A stretch of 64,000 nt of DNA, taken from Clostridium sp. OF09-36. GTDB lineage: Bacteria > Bacillota > Clostridia > Lachnospirales > Lachnospiraceae. Position 1 is the first letter of the stretch, and each line of letters starts with the position of its first letter. Positions 9,456-18,126 of the stretch are shown piece by piece. Position numbers and translations under genes: made by a program. The notes beneath the pieces are model-generated. The model made no database searches, was not told the DNA's origin, and was given only the letters and a program-made list of their open reading frames with translations. Location of the stretch: NCBI RefSeq assembly GCF_003481985.1, contig NZ_QUMD01000001.1, positions 62,001 to 126,000 on the forward strand, given 5' to 3'.

Positions 9456-10517
9456 TTAATCGTTCCAGAGTTTGGAGGTAACATCCGTACAGAAGGTGTA
9501 CTGGTCATCCAGCAGCTTCTGGGTTTCGGCCGGATTCATATAAGCGGTGGTTACGCCTGCTTTTTCTGCTGCTTCCACATATTCCGGATCTTCCATAGCC
9601 TGCTTGAATGCATCTGCATAGAAGTCGATGATCTCCTGCGGAGTTCCCTTCGGTGCTACGATGGCACGGGCACTGCCATACCACTGGTCATAATAGCCGA
9701 GCTCGCCAAGTGTCGGAACATCCGGCATGGACTCCATACGCTCCGGGCTGAATACGCCAAGAACTTTTACTTCCGAAGTCATGGATGCAATATCTGCCTC
9801 TTTTGCTACAGAGAAATCAACCTCGCCTTGTCTTAATGCCAGCAGCTGGTCTGCGGTACCGCCATAAGGGATGTCGGTGTATTCAAAGTCTGCACTGTTT
9901 GCAAGAAGCTGTGCGCCGATGTGGTTGGATGCCTTGTTGCCGTTGGTGGATGCCTTTAATTCACCCGGATGCTCTTTTGCATAAGCAACCAGATCATCCA
10001 GCGTATTAAACTGGCTGTTTGCTGCCACCAGAACCAGTGCCGTCTCATTTACATGGTTGCAGATCGGAACGTAGTCTTCCATTGTATAATTAGCAAGTCC
10101 GTCTACAATATTAGAACAAAGAGTCGGCAGATTTACAAACCCCAGTGTATAACCATCCGGCTTTGCGTTTGCCAGAGCAGTCCAGCCAATGGAACCGGAA
10201 CCACCTTCCTGGTTATCGATGACAATGGTCTTTCCTACATATTTGGTTGCATACTGGGAAAGAACACGTGCGGTATTATCGGTACCGGAACCTGCTTTAT
10301 ACGCTACGATCATGGTCACATTTTCTTCCGGGGTCCAGGCAGATGCAGAACTCTCGCCAGAAACTGCTTCACTTCCTTCACTCTTTGCTTCTGCTTTGGT
10401 CTCTGCCGGTGCTGCACTTGTGCCTGCGCTTTCCTTATTACCGGATCCGCACGCTGTCATGGAACACATCATAACGGCTGCCATACACATTGCTGCTGCT
10501 TTTCTCCATTTTCTCAT
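9456..10517 (-). CDS. tctC: Tripartite tricarboxylate transporter substrate-binding lipoprotein TctC (Bug family)
   Basis: A 353-residue extracytoplasmic binding protein. The signal MRKWRKAAAMCMAAVMMCS ends in a lipobox (MTAC), followed by a 40-residue Ser/Ala/Glu linker and a Bug domain with TMIVAYKAGSGTDNTAR, GGSGSIGWTALANAKPDGYT, PYGGTADQLLALRQGEVDF and PTLGELGY. The start has AAGGAGG at good spacing. The ligand is probably a carboxylate, as for most Bug proteins, but cannot be named. It heads tctC-tctB-tctA-mgtC and faces the AraC-type regulator across a 195-base region containing a long inverted repeat. Confidence 0.92.
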   Translation of the reverse strand: MRKWRKAAAMCMAAVMMCSMTACGSGNKESAGTSAAPAETKAEAKSEGSEAVSGESSASAWTPEENVTMIVAYKAGSGTDNTARVLSQYATKYVGKTIVIDNQEGGSGSIGWTALANAKPDGYTLGFVNLPTLCSNIVDGLANYTMEDYVPICNHVNETALVLVAANSQFNTLDDLVAYAKEHPGELKASTNGNKASNHIGAQLLANSADFEYTDIPYGGTADQLLALRQGEVDFSVAKEADIASMTSEVKVLGVFSPERMESMPDVPTLGELGYYDQWYGSARAIVAPKGTPQEIIDFYADAFKQAMEDPEYVEAAEKAGVTTAYMNPAETQKLLDDQYTFCTDVTSKLWND

Positions 10518-10620
10518 TTCATAACCCTCCTTAATATAAAGTTCCTTTTTTAAACTTGAATCTTAACGACAATTCAACATCTTTTATGCGTTTTGTATGT
10601 TTCTTTGTCGTTTGTTGTTG

Positions 10621-10679
10621 AGTTCATTGTATATTTTGTGGTAATATGTGTAAAGTACAAAATATACGGAAATTGAACT
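10621..10679. promoter_or_regulatory. Long inverted repeat between tctC and the AraC-type regulator
   Basis: AGTTCA (10621-10626) and GTATATTTTGT (10629-10639) are mirrored by ACAAAATATAC (10657-10667) and TGAACT (10674-10679). The repeat lies in the divergent promoter region, 33 bases before the regulator start. The arms and position suit an operator bound by a dimer, most simply the neighbouring AraC-type protein. Confidence 0.6.
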
Positions 10680-10712
10680 ATGTACAATTTTTGAACCTGG
10701 AGGTAGTTTTTT

Positions 10713-12922
10713 ATGGGTAAAACAACAGACCGTTTCCTCCCTTTTCCTGTTTCTGACAGAAAACTGACCGGAACCTTAAAGCGGCAGTTCCGCTATATCC
10801 TGGCCGGTGTTCTTACTCTGGCACTCGCAGTATCCCTTTTATTTTCCATGACCCGCTTTTTTGAGCAGATCACCTACGATGCCATTTCCGATTCCAACCG
10901 CGACTTTGCCGTTTCCGTGAATGCCATGACGGAAACCCTGAATTCTTCCATGGTAAATTTCGAGCGGCAGCTTTTCTATTCTAATACGATTTCCACGCTG
11001 TTCCGGAAAGACGGCTTTACCGAGGCAGAAAAATCTTACATCATGAAGGACTTGAACAGTTCCCTGAATGCGGCAGATTTCACGGAAGCCATCTACGTTT
11101 ACAACGGTTACACGGATACGGTTTACTCTACCGGTCCGTTCTTTGCCCGCAAGCTGGAGGATGTCAATGCAATTCCCATCCGCGATCTCCTCTCTGACCG
11201 TTCTGTAGACCAGCGCTTCCATGCAGTCTACTGCCACGAAGACGGGGACGAGGAACACAGCGACCACAATTACTATGCCTTTATCTTCTATGAGCTCTAC
11301 CCGGACCGCACGCCGAAGCCAAACGCACTGGTTGTCACCATTCACGATGACTGGTACCAGAACTTTCTTCTGTTAGCCAATCCTTCCTCCGACTTTATCG
11401 TTCTGGACCTTGCCGGTAACCCTCTGCTCTACGCAGATGAAGCCCTCTGCGCCTCCAGCCAGCCTTACTACAAGCAGATCCATGAAGATACCGAGAATCC
11501 GCCATCCGGCTACATTCTCGGAAAAACCGGAATGAAATCTGTCTCTACTATGAGTCACCGGATAGCGGACATATTTATCTGCGGATCACCTCCATCCGGG
11601 AGCTGGTTCCCCGTTTTTACCGGTTCCGCCAGATCACGACCCGCATCATCATCGGCTTAAGCTTTCTGTTCGGTGCTTTGCTTCTGGCACTTCTGTTTTA
11701 CAGTTTTCTGCCTATGCTCCGAATGAAAGATGCCATCCGGCAGATTGACTCCTGTCTGACTGGTGAGCCAGAAACAGATTCTGCACTCAAAGCAACAGCA
11801 AATGAAGAAACACTTCCGCTAAAAAAACAGCTTGAGAATGTCGTTTCCAAATCCGAGCGCACCAGTCTGGAGCAGATTCTTTATGATATGCTGCTGGAAA
11901 AACGCCCGGCAGATGCAGACCGCCTTTTCAAGACAGCTGTCCCGCCCTATGGACTGATGCTCATTCAGGCACATCACCGCAGTGATATTTACCGTGCCGC
12001 CCTGCAGGAGCACCCGGAAATCCTGATCACAAAATCCGACAATATTTATGCCTGCATTGCCTCTTACGCTTTTCCGGATGCACAGAACGCATTCGCAAAA
12101 CAGCTTGCGGATACGCTGGAATGCCGGGTATTTGTCAGCACACTCTTTTCTGATTTTCAGGAACTGACCTCTCACTTTGGCAATCTGCGGGAGCTGCACC
12201 GCCTGGCGCTGGTACTGGATGCGGCACAAACCGTTGTTATGGAAACTGAATTGGAAAAGAAGACTGCGGAAAACTCGGTTTCCACCAAAGATTTTACAGA
12301 ACTGACTGCACGCTTAAAAGCCGGCAAGCTGGAATCCAGCCTCGCCAAGTGGCAGGAAATCCGGGACCGGCTTTATACCTACCGCTACGATTCGTTCCAG
12401 TATATCCTGAACCGTACGGAAGACACGATCTGCCGGATCTTAAAAGACCTGCATTCCGATCTTCTTACAGAGGAAGAACGCCTGCTGCCGGAACATGTAG
12501 AGCAGATCTCCGATTTTTCCGAGATTGACCGGACTTTCGAAAAAGCTTTTGCTGTGATCTGCGAAAATTACAGTGAGAAAAAAGCACAGAAATACTCCAA
12601 TCTGGCGCAAAAGGTAAAGGAAATCGTAGAGCAGGAATACCACGATCCGGAACTGAATGCCCAGAGCATTGCCGACCGCCTGCAATTAAACAACGCCTAC
12701 TTGGGGCGCATGTTCCGCAGCGCCTACGGTCACTCCATCAACGACTGCATCAACACCTGCCGCCTGGAGGAAAGCAAAACACTCCTGCGAAACAGTCAGG
12801 AATCCATAGACAGCATCGCGCGGAATGTGGGATTCTCCAATGTGAAATATTATTATGTGCTATTCAAGAAATATACCGGACAGACACCGGCTGCGCACCG
12901 GAGCGGAGAAGAAACAATATAA
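10713..12922 (+). pseudogene. Membrane-anchored AraC-family regulator, split by a -1 frameshift
   Basis: The two frames (10713-11660 and 11678-12922) join to one 736-residue protein. It has an N-terminal membrane helix (YILAGVLTLALAVSLLFSM), a 250-residue extracytoplasmic sensor region, a second helix (IIIGLSFLFGALLLALLFYS), a cytoplasmic linker and a C-terminal AraC HTH pair (LNAQSIADRLQLNNAYLGRMF, then DSIARNVGFSNVKYYYVLFK). One base added in the AAA run near 11537 gives the reading ICLYYESPDSGHIYLRITSI, which runs into the second helix. The design is a one-component sensor: outside ligand, inside DNA binding. Divergence from tctC suggests it controls that transporter. The split is probably an artefact. 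Confidence 0.82.
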
Positions 12923-12946
12923 CAGCATTGTTAACACAATGAATAA

Positions 12947-13005
12947 GGACCGAAAGTTCCTGCCCAGCCATACGGCGGGGCGGAAGCTTTCGGTCCTTTC
13001 GTGTT
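12947..13005 (+). terminator. Bidirectional terminator between the AraC gene and fucO
   Basis: GGACCGAAAG (12947-12956) pairs exactly with CTTTCGGTCC (12987-12996) around an inner GCCC/GGGGC stem, followed by TTTCGTGTTTT. The genes on both sides converge. The inner sequence resembles the two palindromic repeats at 32180 and 60738. Confidence 0.75.
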
Positions 13006-13023
13006 TTATGTATCAGATTGCTA

Positions 13024-14172
13024 TTACATCAGAGACTTATACAGCTCTTTGATCTCTTCTACAGAGGTGTCTCTCGGGTTGCCCGGACGGCATGCATCTG
13101 CGTATGCGGACTCGGACAGGAAGTCCAGATCCTCTTCTTTTACGATTGCCTTTAAGTCTGCCGGGATACCTACATCTGCGGACAGTTTCTTCACGGCATC
13201 GACTGCTGCCTTGCGGTACTCTTCCTGGCTCATGGAATCGACACCTTCAACGCCCATTGCCTTTGCGATGTATTTGTACTTGTCACCGGTGCACGGAGCG
13301 TTGTACTCCATGATCGTCGGCAGAAGGATTGCGTTTGCTACACCGTGCGGGGTATCATAAACAGCACCCAGGGAGTGTGCCATGGAATGAACAATACCAA
13401 GACCTACGTTAGAAAAGCCCATACCTGCTACATACTGACCAAGTGCCATGCCTTCTCTGCCCTCTGGGGTGTTTGCTACTGCGCCGCGCAGGGATTTGGA
13501 AATGATCTCGATTGCTTTTAAGTGGAACATATCGGTCATCTCCCATGCACCCTTGGTGATGTAACCCTCGATTGCGTGGGTTAATGCATCCATACCAGTG
13601 GAAGCGGTCAGGCCCTTCGGCATGCTGGACATCATATCCGGGTCGATCACTGCAACAACCGGGATATCGTGGGTATCTACACAAACGAATTTACGTTTTT
13701 TCTCAACATCGGTGATTACGTAGTTGATGGTAACCTCTGCTGCGGTACCTGCAGTGGTTGGAACTGCGATGATCGGTACGCACGGTTTCTTGGTCGGTGC
13801 TACGCCCTCAAGACTTCTGACATCCTCGAACTCCGGGTTGTTGATGATGATGCCGATTGCTTTTGCGGTATCCATGGAGGAACCACCGCCGATTGCGATC
13901 AGGTAGTCAGCGCCAGATGCCTTGAATGCTGCAACACCAGTCTGCACGTTCTCGATGGTTGGGTTCGGTTTGATGTTGGAGTAGATCTCATAAGCAAGAC
14001 CAGCCTCGTCTAATACGTCGGTTACTTTCTTGGTTACGCCAAATTTGATCAGATCCGGATCAGAACATACGAAAGCTTTTGCAAAGCCTCTGGTCTTTAC
14101 CTCATTTGCGATCTCTTTGATAGCGCCTGCGCCATGATAAGAAGTTTCATTTAAAACGATTCTGTTTGCCAT
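13024..14172 (-). CDS. fucO: Iron-containing alcohol dehydrogenase, lactaldehyde reductase type
   Basis: A 382-residue group III alcohol dehydrogenase that would reduce aldehydes such as lactaldehyde to 1,2-propanediol with NADH. The nucleotide site is IGGGSSMDTAKA. Metal ligands fit STGMDALTHAIEGY (Asp and His) and GIVHSMAHSLGAVYDTPHG (two His). Length and order match FucO and the related 1,3-propanediol dehydrogenases, so the exact substrate is uncertain. The start at 14172 has AAGGAGG; the upstream extension to 14274 is not coding. It stands alone, followed by a terminator and preceded by a TetR-like gene on the same strand and an inverted repeat that may be its operator. Confidence 0.85.
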   Translation of the reverse strand: MANRIVLNETSYHGAGAIKEIANEVKTRGFAKAFVCSDPDLIKFGVTKKVTDVLDEAGLAYEIYSNIKPNPTIENVQTGVAAFKASGADYLIAIGGGSSMDTAKAIGIIINNPEFEDVRSLEGVAPTKKPCVPIIAVPTTAGTAAEVTINYVITDVEKKRKFVCVDTHDIPVVAVIDPDMMSSMPKGLTASTGMDALTHAIEGYITKGAWEMTDMFHLKAIEIISKSLRGAVANTPEGREGMALGQYVAGMGFSNVGLGIVHSMAHSLGAVYDTPHGVANAILLPTIMEYNAPCTGDKYKYIAKAMGVEGVDSMSQEEYRKAAVDAVKKLSADVGIPADLKAIVKEEDLDFLSESAYADACRPGNPRDTSVEEIKELYKSLM

Positions 14173-14295
14173 GATAAAATCCTCCTTGAGTCTGTGCTCA
14201 TTTGATTTCTTGTTTTGCTGAATTTCTTCGTGACACTTTGCCAAAACGAAATCGTTTGGCATTTTTCCTCTCACGAACTGATATTATTTTAACAA

Positions 14296-14350
14296 GTATA
14301 ATGAGAAAAAGAAAGTGACAAAGTATCACTTCTGTCACTTTCTTCTCATT
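14296..14350 (-). promoter_or_regulatory. Inverted repeat and -10 in front of fucO
   Basis: GAAAGTGACA (14311-14320) and TGTCACTTTC (14333-14342) form a 10-bp perfect repeat, with matching outer TGAGAA/TTCTCA arms. On the minus strand TTTGTC and TATACT about 16 bases apart look like a promoter overlapping this repeat. It lies between the TetR-like gene and fucO, so it may be that regulator's site, or the terminator of the regulator gene. Confidence 0.5.
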
Positions 14351-14393
14351 TTTGTGGATTCCTCACAATTTATTTTGTTTAATTTGTAACATT

Positions 14394-15107
14394 TTATAAG
14401 AGTTCCAGTTCTGAAAAGACTTTTTCCAGCTTCGGCGGCATCGCCTCAACCAGCTTATCAGACATCCGGCGCGGTGAATCCTTCATGCCGCCAAGCACCC
14501 ATTTTTCTGTCATGTACACCGAACCGCGGCAATACATCTCCAGTAAAAACTCAAGTTCCTCTCCCAGCGGACGGCTGGTCTTTCGAGCGATCAGATCCTT
14601 GTAAAACTGCAGGATCAGCTCAAAGTCATGCTCCTTAACCGAGTTATAGTCATCGGAGCGGAATGCCTCGGTAAAAAATGCTTTCTCATTTAAAATGAAC
14701 TCAAATTTCTGGGTCAGGCTCTCGCCCACCGTATTTCCCATACCGATCTGCTCAAACGACTGTAGCACCAGCTTATCGAAATACCAGTTGATGAGGTCAT
14801 ACTTGTCCTTGAAATTGCGGTAGAAAGTCTGACGGGTGAGTCCGCTGCCCTCCACGATATCCTTTACAGTGATGCGGTCGACCGGCGTGGTCTTCATACA
14901 TTCCTTGATGGAGGCCGCCAGCTTATATTTCGTCCGGTCGTGCTTTTGCAGAGCCGGTAGCATTGCAGTTTCTGCTGATCCCGTTTTATTCCTTCTTCTT
15001 TTGCTCGCTTCCGTCATTCTCGCTTCTTCCGTTCCCGTTTCTGCTGCTCTCGTTTCCGTCATTCTCACTTCCGCCGTTCTTGTTTCTTCCGTTCTGCTTT
15101 CTTTCAT
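14394..15107 (-). CDS. TetR-family regulator with a repetitive N-terminal extension
   Basis: A DhaS-like TetR regulator of about 237 residues. The helix-turn-helix is clear (DRITVKDIVEGSGLTRQTFY, then RNFKDKYDLINWYF) and the remaining C-terminal helices match the TetR_C domain of DhaS-type proteins. Before the DNA-binding domain lies an unusual 60-residue segment of repeated Thr/Glu/Arg/Ala units (TEETRTAEVRMTETRAAE...). I chose the ATG at 15107, which has AAGGAA at long spacing; starts at 15158 or 15197, or an internal one close to the HTH, are possible. It lies upstream of fucO on the same strand and may control it. Confidence 0.75.
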   Translation of the reverse strand: MKESRTEETRTAEVRMTETRAAETGTEEARMTEASKRRRNKTGSAETAMLPALQKHDRTKYKLAASIKECMKTTPVDRITVKDIVEGSGLTRQTFYRNFKDKYDLINWYFDKLVLQSFEQIGMGNTVGESLTQKFEFILNEKAFFTEAFRSDDYNSVKEHDFELILQFYKDLIARKTSRPLGEELEFLLEMYCRGSVYMTEKWVLGGMKDSPRRMSDKLVEAMPPKLEKVFSELELL

Positions 15108-15435
15108 ATAGATACGTTTTTTCCTTCCTATATAAGAGGGGTTCTGTTGTTTTTTCATGATTATTTCTATTCTATCATGCTTTTTTTGCACCTTCAATAG
15201 CGGTTGCGCATCCGTTAAGGATATGCTAAGATAAAAGTAATGTCAACGGGGACATTGTGTGTTCAGGTGCAGTGTCTCCTTTTTTACTGCATCAGCAGCC
15301 AATCGGGCTTTCCCGCACCAATGCTTTTCCCCAATTCAGATTTTTCATTACTGCTCACAAAAACGTGTCCAGTAGTGATCTTTTACAAACATTACCAAAG
15401 AGAAAGGGGTATACAAGTATAAACGAAAAAAGAAA

Positions 15436-15969
15436 ATGTCATTGGCAATGAAAATCTTCATTGCACTGGTCCTCGCCATCGTCGCCGGACTGCTGCTGCA
15501 GAGTCACGCAGATTTTGCAGAAACCTTTATTAAACCATTCGGAACCATCTTTCTGAATCTGGTCAAGTTCATCGTCGTACCGATTGTTCTGTTTTCCATT
15601 ATGTGCGGCATCATTTCCATGAGTGATATCAAAAAAGTCGGTGCGCGATCGGACTGAAGACCGTCATCTTCTACCTGTTCACGACCGCGTTTGCCGTTAC
15701 CATTGGTCTGGTCGGCGGAAAAATGTCCGCGTCGTAAATGCTTTCAATGACTTAAACGAGATTTTCATGAAATGCATGGAGGTGCCGGTATGATCATGCT
15801 GGCTATGGTACTGACCTCTGTCGGACTTCCGGTCGATGGCATCGCCCTGGTAGCCGGTGTGGACCGTATCTTCGATATGGCTCGTACCACCGTCAACATC
15901 ACCGGTGACGCAGCCTGCACCATGGTTGTTTCCAACTTAGAGGCGAAGAGAGAAGCAAAAAAATCATAA
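15436..15969 (+). pseudogene. Dicarboxylate/amino acid:cation symporter, internally deleted
   Basis: Pieces of a DctA/GltP-type symporter of about 400 residues remain in order. The N-terminal 68 residues include FIKPFGTIFLNLVKFIVVP. A frameshift near 15647 is followed by IGLKTVIFYLFTTAFAVTIG in another frame. A short middle piece, NAFNDLNEIFMK, comes next, then the C-terminal GGAGMIMLAMVLTSVGLPVD and the signature DMARTTVNITGDAAC. About half the protein, including most of the transport core, is missing in two places, so this is a real pseudogene rather than a single base error. The upstream 220 bases contain no feature I can name. rlmI follows 15 bases later. Confidence 0.8.
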
Positions 15970-15984
15970 AGGAGCATATCTATT

Positions 15985-17190
15985 ATGTCTGCAAATGTTA
16001 TTTTAAAGAAAGGCGAAGGCCGCACCTTAAAATCCGGCGGCGCCTGGATCTACGACAACGAGATCGATAAAATTGAAGGGGATTTTGAGAACGGTGATAT
16101 GGTCACCGTCTCCGACTTCGACGGCTATCCTATGGGACAGGGCTTTATCAACACCCGTTCCAAGATCACCGTCCGCATGATGACCCGCAAAAAAGATACC
16201 GTTGTAGATGACGCATTCATCGAGATGCGTGTCCGCAATGCCTGGGAATACCGCAAATCCACCGTGGATACCTCCAGCTGCCGCCTGATCTTCGGCGAGG
16301 CAGATTTCCTGCCGGGCATCGTCATCGACAAGTTTTCCGATGTTCTGGTTGTCGAATCCCTCGCATTGGGCATTGACCGCTGGAAACCGGTGATCCTGGA
16401 CAAACTGAAAAAGGTTCTGGCAGAAGACGGTATCTCCATCCGCGGCGTTTACGAGCGCAGCGATGCAAAGGTACGTCTTCAGGAAGGCATGGAGCGCGTA
16501 AAAGGCTTTATCGGCGAGCCATTCGACACCAAAGTAGAGATCGTGGAAAACGGTGTCCGCTACATCGTCGACGTGCAGGACGGCCAGAAAACCGGCTTCT
16601 TCCTCGACCAGAAGTATAACCGCCTTGCGATCCAGAAGCTGTGCAAGGGCAAAAAGGTTCTGGACTGCTTTACCCACACCGGTTCCTTTGCCTTAAACGC
16701 AGGCATCGCCGGAGCCGCTTCCGTTCTTGGTGTCGATGCTTCAGAACTGGGTGTGGCACAGGCCCGCGAGAACGCAGAGTTAAACGGTCTTTCCGACCGC
16801 GTCACCTTCCAGTGTGCCGATGTGTTCGATCTGCTTCCGGAGCTGGAGGAAAAGGGCGAGAAGTTCGATGTTGTCATTCTGGACCCGCCTGCTTTCACGA
16901 AGTCCCGCAGCTCCATCAAAAATGCTGTGAAAGGCTACCGCGAGATCAACCTGCGCGGCATGAAGCTGGTGAAGGACGGTGGCTATCTTGCGACCTGCTC
17001 CTGCTCCCATTTCATGGATCCGGAACTGTTCACCAAGACCATCCGCGAAGCTGCAGGAAACGTACACAAACGTCTCCGCCAGGTCGAATACCGCACCCAG
17101 GCAGCCGACCATCCGATTCTTTGGACCGGCGGTGAACAGGCTTCCTATTATTTAAAGTTCTACATCTTCCAGGTGGTGGATGAAAAATAA
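15985..17190 (+). CDS. rlmI: Class I SAM-dependent rRNA methyltransferase, RlmI-like
   Basis: A 401-residue cytoplasmic methyltransferase of the RlmI family, which makes 5-methylcytosine in 23S rRNA. An N-terminal PUA domain (LKSGGAWIYDNEIDKIEGDFE) leads to a middle EEHEE region and a Rossmann fold with motif I (VLDCFTHTGSFALNAG), an acidic motif II (VLGVDASELGV) and the catalytic motif LDPPAFTKSRSSI, then TCSCSHFMD carrying the catalytic Cys. The start has AAAGGAG ten bases upstream. It follows the collapsed symporter gene and ends at a strong terminator. Confidence 0.88.
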   Translation: MSANVILKKGEGRTLKSGGAWIYDNEIDKIEGDFENGDMVTVSDFDGYPMGQGFINTRSKITVRMMTRKKDTVVDDAFIEMRVRNAWEYRKSTVDTSSCRLIFGEADFLPGIVIDKFSDVLVVESLALGIDRWKPVILDKLKKVLAEDGISIRGVYERSDAKVRLQEGMERVKGFIGEPFDTKVEIVENGVRYIVDVQDGQKTGFFLDQKYNRLAIQKLCKGKKVLDCFTHTGSFALNAGIAGAASVLGVDASELGVAQARENAELNGLSDRVTFQCADVFDLLPELEEKGEKFDVVILDPPAFTKSRSSIKNAVKGYREINLRGMKLVKDGGYLATCSCSHFMDPELFTKTIREAAGNVHKRLRQVEYRTQAADHPILWTGGEQASYYLKFYIFQVVDEK

Positions 17191-17233
17191 TATTATTGTT
17201 TCACAGTATATCCGGCAAATATCACTGCTGCAA

Positions 17234-17284
17234 ACAGGGCCTGCCGCTCTCTGAAGAACCAGAGAGCCACAGGCCCTGTCTTTC
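17234..17284 (+). terminator. rlmI terminator
   Basis: ACAGGGCCTG (17234-17243) pairs exactly with CAGGCCCTGT (17270-17279), with an inner GCTCTCT/AGAGAGC stem, followed by CTTTCTC. Convergent ATPase remnants lie beyond it. Confidence 0.75.
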
Positions 17285-17992
17285 TCAGCCTTTTATGATC
17301 AGAACTTGTTTCCCTTCAAACGTAAATCCGTCGTATCACAGCTTTACTGTTTCCCGTTCTCCAGCCATGTGAAATTCGTCCAATGCCTGGAATACTTCCT
17401 GCTCTGTAAAGCCAAACGCATCCGCATATTCTTCTGATGTAGTCGTAATCACTTTCAGATTATTTAGATCCGAGAAAATTGATTCCTTGCTGATCGTTGT
17501 GATTCCAGTCATCATTCCACGTTCCATATATGGATTGTTCTTAAATGTGGAATTGAACAGACTTCTTGTAAAAGGCACTATTTTCTCCCAGTAATCATCT
17601 GCATAAGCCTCCTGCATTGGCGTATCGTATTCATCCAGCAGTATGATCACCTTTTTTCCATAGTACCGGTTCAGAAAGCTGGATAACTGGTACAGAGATG
17701 ATGTCGCGTCGCTGTCTCTCCCCTGTTCAGACAGCATCCGGTTGAAAAATGCACGGTCTGTATCCGTCAGTTTTTCGCTGTCTTTTAAATAAGAAAACTT
17801 CACAAACAGATTGCTCCTCCCCGCATATTCCACGGAAAAAAACTGCTCCAACATGCTCATGTTCAGGGTCTTTCCAAAACGGCGCGGACGGTTGATCAGC
17901 GTTGCACTGTCACCACGTTCCCACCACTGCCGGATAAACTCTGTCTTATCAATATAGAAATAATCCCGCTCTACAATAGAAAGGACCTGATT
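17285..17992 (-). pseudogene. AAA-ATPase/PD-(D/E)XK-type protein fragment
   Basis: This is part of the large ATPase family (AAA_9 plus DUF1703 nuclease-like domain) common in gut Clostridia. Reading from 17992, FYIDKTEFIRQWWERGDSA and the Walker A variant LINRPRRFGKT are in frame but without a start codon. The frame continues through Walker B (KKVIILLDEYDTPMQEA) and MTGITTISKESIFSDLNNL. It stops at a TGA at 17336 where the family has Trp, since the next codons still read YDGFTFEG. The coding then dissolves at 17285 by the rlmI terminator. The N-terminus and the whole C-terminal nuclease half are missing, so it is inactive. Confidence 0.75.
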
Positions 17993-18002
17993 CTACAATC
18001 AA

Positions 18003-18055
18003 AAGAAAAAGATCCCGGATGGAACATCCATACGGCAGTTCCACGGGATCTTTTC
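18003..18055 (-). terminator. Terminator of the purine permease gene
   Basis: AAAGATCCCG and CGGGATCTTT form the outer stem and TGGAAC/GTTCCA the inner one; on the minus strand the hairpin is followed by TTTTTCTTTTG. It is 70 bases after the permease stop. Confidence 0.8.
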
Positions 18056-18126
18056 CACAATCATTCAATTACCATAACACAGTTCAAATCTTTCCGTAAT
18101 ACCACAGAAAGTATCTTGCGCCAAGA

